A stretch of DNA of 53,082 nucleotides from an uncultured bacterium. Lineage in GTDB: Bacteria; Oederibacteriota; PGYV01; Palsa-1178. Positions within the stretch are counted from its first letter, which is position 1; every line of letters starts with the position of its first letter. The notes under the pieces were generated by a model. That model was not told where the DNA came from. It saw nothing but the letters and a program-made list of their open reading frames with translations, and made no database searches. Both the position numbers and the translations under genes were made by a program. The DNA lies in contig CALAOR010000065.1 in NCBI GenBank assembly GCA_937889595.1, positions 1-53,082 of the forward strand. The letters are read 5' to 3'. Of this stretch, positions 50,381 through 53,082 are shown piece after piece.

Positions 50381-50944
50381 TTAAACAAAGATTTGCGCCG
50401 CTTTTTTCAGCCGGGTTAACGCATTTTTATCTTTTAATATTTTTCCCTTTTCATCCATGCCCTTAAACTTCAAAACAACCGCCGTCTTAATATTATTGAC
50501 CGCAAAGAACGACCTTATCTCGCTCTCGGCAGGTTTGAAGTATTTGTCCTTATTGGTCCCTTCGGTAAGTATTATAATGCCTCTTTTTTTCTTTGGGCTT
50601 TTGGCGGGCTTTGCATACCTTTTGTACCACTGGACCTGATTCCGGTCTATAAAAGTCTTCAAAGGCCCGGGTACTCCCGTAAAATACACAGGTGATGCGA
50701 TAATTACAATATCCGATCTTTCGGCTTTTTTTATAAGTGCTGCCGCGTCGTCCTTAAAAACACATTTTAGATTATCCCTGCACTTATCGCAGGCATTACA
50801 TGCCTTAAACTGCAATTTGTTTATATTTACATTTGATATTTGTGATTTTGGACTTATGATTGAAGTTAAATAGCCCGCAGCCAGCGCGGAATTACCGCCT
50901 GTCCTTGGCGACGCGGTTATGACGAGAACGTTATTCTTTTGCAT
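50381..50944 (-). CDS. NADPH-dependent FMN reductase / iron-sulfur flavoprotein family
   Basis: 187 residues, flavodoxin-like. ITASPRTGGNSALAAGYL (FMN phosphate loop), a cysteine-rich insert KACNACDKCRDNLKCVFKDD, and SPVYFTGVPGPLKTFIDR. The CxxCxxC cluster may carry an Fe-S centre, as in iron-sulfur flavoproteins. It overlaps the glucosidase gene by 14 bp at the 5' end and lies 16 bp before xerD. Confidence 0.85.
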   Translation of the reverse strand: MQKNNVLVITASPRTGGNSALAAGYLTSIISPKSQISNVNINKLQFKACNACDKCRDNLKCVFKDDAAALIKKAERSDIVIIASPVYFTGVPGPLKTFIDRNQVQWYKRYAKPAKSPKKKRGIIILTEGTNKDKYFKPAESEIRSFFAVNNIKTAVVLKFKGMDEKGKILKDKNALTRLKKAAQIFV

Positions 50945-52955
50945 TTATATCTATATAATCCTCTAAGTATGACCGCAGCAGTTCGGCCACGGCCCACGCG
51001 TGCGATATCCTGCCGCGCGCGTTATACGGGAAATTACCGTCAAACATTTCCGACACAGTGCCCAATCCGGCTGTTTTTAAGTGCTCAAACATCGGCTCAT
51101 AAACTGTTTCTATGAAATCAACCGAATCTTTTCCCTTGCCGAATGTTTTCAGGTAGGCGGTCACAAAGTGGCCTATGGTCCAGGCCCAGACCGTACCCTG
51201 GTGCGCGGCCGCGTCGCGGACGCCCTGGTTTCCGTCATAGCGCGGCTTGAAGTTACTGTTCATGTTCGACAATGTGCGCAGACCGAAAGACGTATAGAGT
51301 TCCTTGATTATGGTATCCATTATCATTTCCCTTTTATCCGGGTCATCTATGAGCGTATACGGCAGGCTGATGGCCATGATCTGGTTTGGCCTTATGCTCG
51401 CGTCCTTGTTTCCATTTTCTATATAATCGTATAAGGCCCCGTCTTCCTCGTTCCAGAATTTTTCATTGAAACTTTTATATATTTTATCGGCCATTTCCGT
51501 ATAGCCTTTTGCCATCTCATGAGAGCCGTTTTTTAGGGAAATGAATTCCATGGTTTTTATGGCATTGTACCACAGTGCGTTTACTTCCACAGCTTTTCCC
51601 TGCCTTGCCGTCGGGGTTGTGCCGCCTACTTTTGTATCCATCCATGTCAGCTGTAATCCCTGGTAGCCCGCATAAAGCAGGCCGTCGTCGGCCATGTGTA
51701 TGTTAAAATCCGTCCCCTCCACGTGTTTTTGTATTATCCATGTAAGCCGCTTGAAAAAATCCCCATTTTTATCCACAAGGGCAAAATCTTTGGTGTATTC
51801 CAGATACTTATGCAGCGCGTAGAAAAACCACAGTGTGGTGTCCACGGACGTGTATTTTATGTCGTTCTTATTTATGGTCATATTAAAGGGAAGAAGCCCG
51901 TTCTTTTCATACTTTATCGATTCCATGAGTATTTTTTTCGCGTCGTCAAATTTTTTCAGGACAAGATAAAGCCCGGGCATGGAAGCGAAAGTATCCCTGA
52001 ACCAGATGTAGTGGGGCCATGGATAACCGGTCAGGACCATGGGCATTTTTTCATTATCCTCTATGGCAAACGATTCGGCCGCCATGATAAGCTGCTGTAT
52101 GTCCGCCCGGTAATCGTCATTGCGCACGCACGCTCCGGCATCGCGGCAGATATCACTCACGCGCTTTATCTGTTTCTTATAAAGCGCGCGCAAATCGTCC
52201 GCGCTGACGTTTTCCAGGTCCTCGGTGGAAAACACCATGGATTTGGGTTTGTTATACTCTATGTCCAGGTTAAATATGCCGACATTATACAGATCCTCCA
52301 CCGAATCAAATCCCGACTGGGCCTCCCTCATATAGGTAAAATCCCTGTACCAGACGCCGTCAAGCTTGAACTCGGCCTTGTCCGGATTGTAAATATAGGC
52401 AGGCGGTATGTTCAGGTAAGGCTGTATCCTTATTTTTTCCTTTGATACCACGCTGGCGTTCGCGTCAAAAATACCCATTTCGCGTATCACGTGCTCTGTT
52501 TCCCTGAAAGCGATAAAAGGCTTGACATGGAGCTTGGCGTATGAATTCGGGGTTAAAACAGTGTAAGTGATGACAACAGTGTTTTTATCCTTCATAAGGA
52601 ATATATCTTTTTTTAACCTGACATTATCTATCAGGAAAAGGAATGTCACCACGTCGTCTTTTAATGTAAAATTTTCAAGGTGTGAGTAGCCTTTCGGGTA
52701 TACGGTTTCCTTGTATTTGTGCGTGGAGATGTTGTAAATATTCCCAGCTATTTCCACATCCTCGTCGCAGTTCGGGAAAACAACGATGCGGTTGTCTATG
52801 CCCGGATATTTTGCCACAAGCAAACCGTGGTGTTTTCTTGTATTGGTCATGAGTATGGTGGAAGATGAGTAGCTGCCCATCTTGTTCGTGATAATCCACT
52901 CTTTTTCTATCGCAATGTTAAAGTCATTGCAGATATGCCGTCCGAACGAGATCAT
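50931..52955 (-). CDS. Amylo-alpha-1,6-glucosidase / glycogen debranching-type enzyme
   Basis: 674 residues: N-terminal GDE domain (about 1-260; EWIITNKMGSYSSSTILMTNTRKHHGLLVAKY) and a C-terminal (alpha/alpha)6 barrel of the GH133-like type (GYPWPHYIWFRDTFASMPGLYL, NGLLPFNMTIN, TWMDTKVGG, PNQIMAISLPY, AHQGTVWAWTIGHF). It removes alpha-1,6 branches of glycogen. First gene of its transcript in this window; the 127 bp upstream to the right edge show no clear promoter. Confidence 0.88.
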   Translation of the reverse strand: MISFGRHICNDFNIAIEKEWIITNKMGSYSSSTILMTNTRKHHGLLVAKYPGIDNRIVVFPNCDEDVEIAGNIYNISTHKYKETVYPKGYSHLENFTLKDDVVTFLFLIDNVRLKKDIFLMKDKNTVVITYTVLTPNSYAKLHVKPFIAFRETEHVIREMGIFDANASVVSKEKIRIQPYLNIPPAYIYNPDKAEFKLDGVWYRDFTYMREAQSGFDSVEDLYNVGIFNLDIEYNKPKSMVFSTEDLENVSADDLRALYKKQIKRVSDICRDAGACVRNDDYRADIQQLIMAAESFAIEDNEKMPMVLTGYPWPHYIWFRDTFASMPGLYLVLKKFDDAKKILMESIKYEKNGLLPFNMTINKNDIKYTSVDTTLWFFYALHKYLEYTKDFALVDKNGDFFKRLTWIIQKHVEGTDFNIHMADDGLLYAGYQGLQLTWMDTKVGGTTPTARQGKAVEVNALWYNAIKTMEFISLKNGSHEMAKGYTEMADKIYKSFNEKFWNEEDGALYDYIENGNKDASIRPNQIMAISLPYTLIDDPDKREMIMDTIIKELYTSFGLRTLSNMNSNFKPRYDGNQGVRDAAAHQGTVWAWTIGHFVTAYLKTFGKGKDSVDFIETVYEPMFEHLKTAGLGTVSEMFDGNFPYNARGRISHAWAVAELLRSYLEDYIDINAKE

Positions 52956-53082
52956 ACCGTTTTTCTCCCTCTCTTCTTAGAATTCAAATACAAAATAAAA
53001 CCATGAAATTCTTTATCGTGTCCGGTGCGGATGAAATTTTTCTATGGCCTGTGCGCCACTAAAACCCTTAATATGTTTTGCG

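Noticed and set aside
53001-53020. Match of CCATGAAATTCTT near the right edge to a segment at 3320
   Set aside because: A 13-bp match in AT-rich DNA with no further similarity; likely chance.
1-53082. tRNA, rRNA or other structured RNA genes
   Set aside because: No cloverleaf, CCA end or rRNA-like segment was seen by reading; small unknown RNAs in the intergenic repeats cannot be excluded without a covariance search.

Overview
Composition, envelope genes and layout suggest a Gram-negative (diderm) bacterium from an uncultured lineage. It has a TonB-dependent receptor, an outer-membrane porin, lipoproteins and dTDP-sugar genes, together with long Thr-rich 'xT' dipeptide stalks fused to a FlgD-like Ig domain. 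That last combination recalls candidate phyla such as Goldbacteria, but this placement is an impression and not a result. Almost every gene lies on the minus strand; the one clear plus-strand gene is at 12298-12858. No rRNA, tRNA or CRISPR was seen.

Layout from left to right (transcription runs right to left). 1-3235: two tandem, equal-length secreted Thr-rich proteins, each with its own promoter. 3583-8876: an import operon spanning both membranes (TonB, TonB-dependent receptor, TroA-like lipoprotein, ABC ATPase, ABC-3 permease, and a small membrane-anchored coiled-coil protein). 8920-12114: a class I amidotransferase, then cytochrome bd oxidase (cydAB), with a rubredoxin-like/DUF2231-like membrane protein transcribed divergently. 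12945-19913: an eight-gene run (rmlA, rmlC-like, rmlB, rmlD, a CDP-paratose-2-epimerase-like SDR, GT4, comF, queC). 20051-27032: a housekeeping and competence block (comEC, comEA, pth, rplY/ctc, prs, glmU, FmdB, and a 52-residue Cys-rich protein at the head).

27295-35975 is a complete phosphate regulon: phoB-phoR, porin-pstS, and pstC-pstA-pstB-phoU-arsC. Each of the three units is preceded by direct repeats of CTTAAC in an 11-bp period, ending exactly 10 nt upstream of a -10 hexamer. 36091-39237 is an envelope operon (trypsin-like protease with TPRs plus three lipoproteins). 39876-47335 is a five-gene fatty-acid beta-oxidation operon (thiolase, FadB/J, thioesterase, FadD, acyl-CoA dehydrogenase) with a near-consensus promoter and an 11-bp inverted repeat in the leader. 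47497-52955 holds a Cys-cluster protein, an OB-fold/thermonuclease membrane pair, a XerD-type recombinase, a flavoprotein and a glycogen-debranching-type glucosidase.

The spaces between genes are rich in palindromic repeats. Four copies of a GTAGAGAGGGGG-type element (two of them with perfect 19-bp and 30-bp inverted arms), two copies of an AT-rich palindrome, and several short-word iterated palindromes nearly all sit within about 100 bp 3' of a stop codon, which suggests a role in, or a preference for, transcript ends. The least standard biology I see is the import operon, whose binding protein lacks the N-lobe histidine ligand of its family and which ends in an unrecognised membrane protein.
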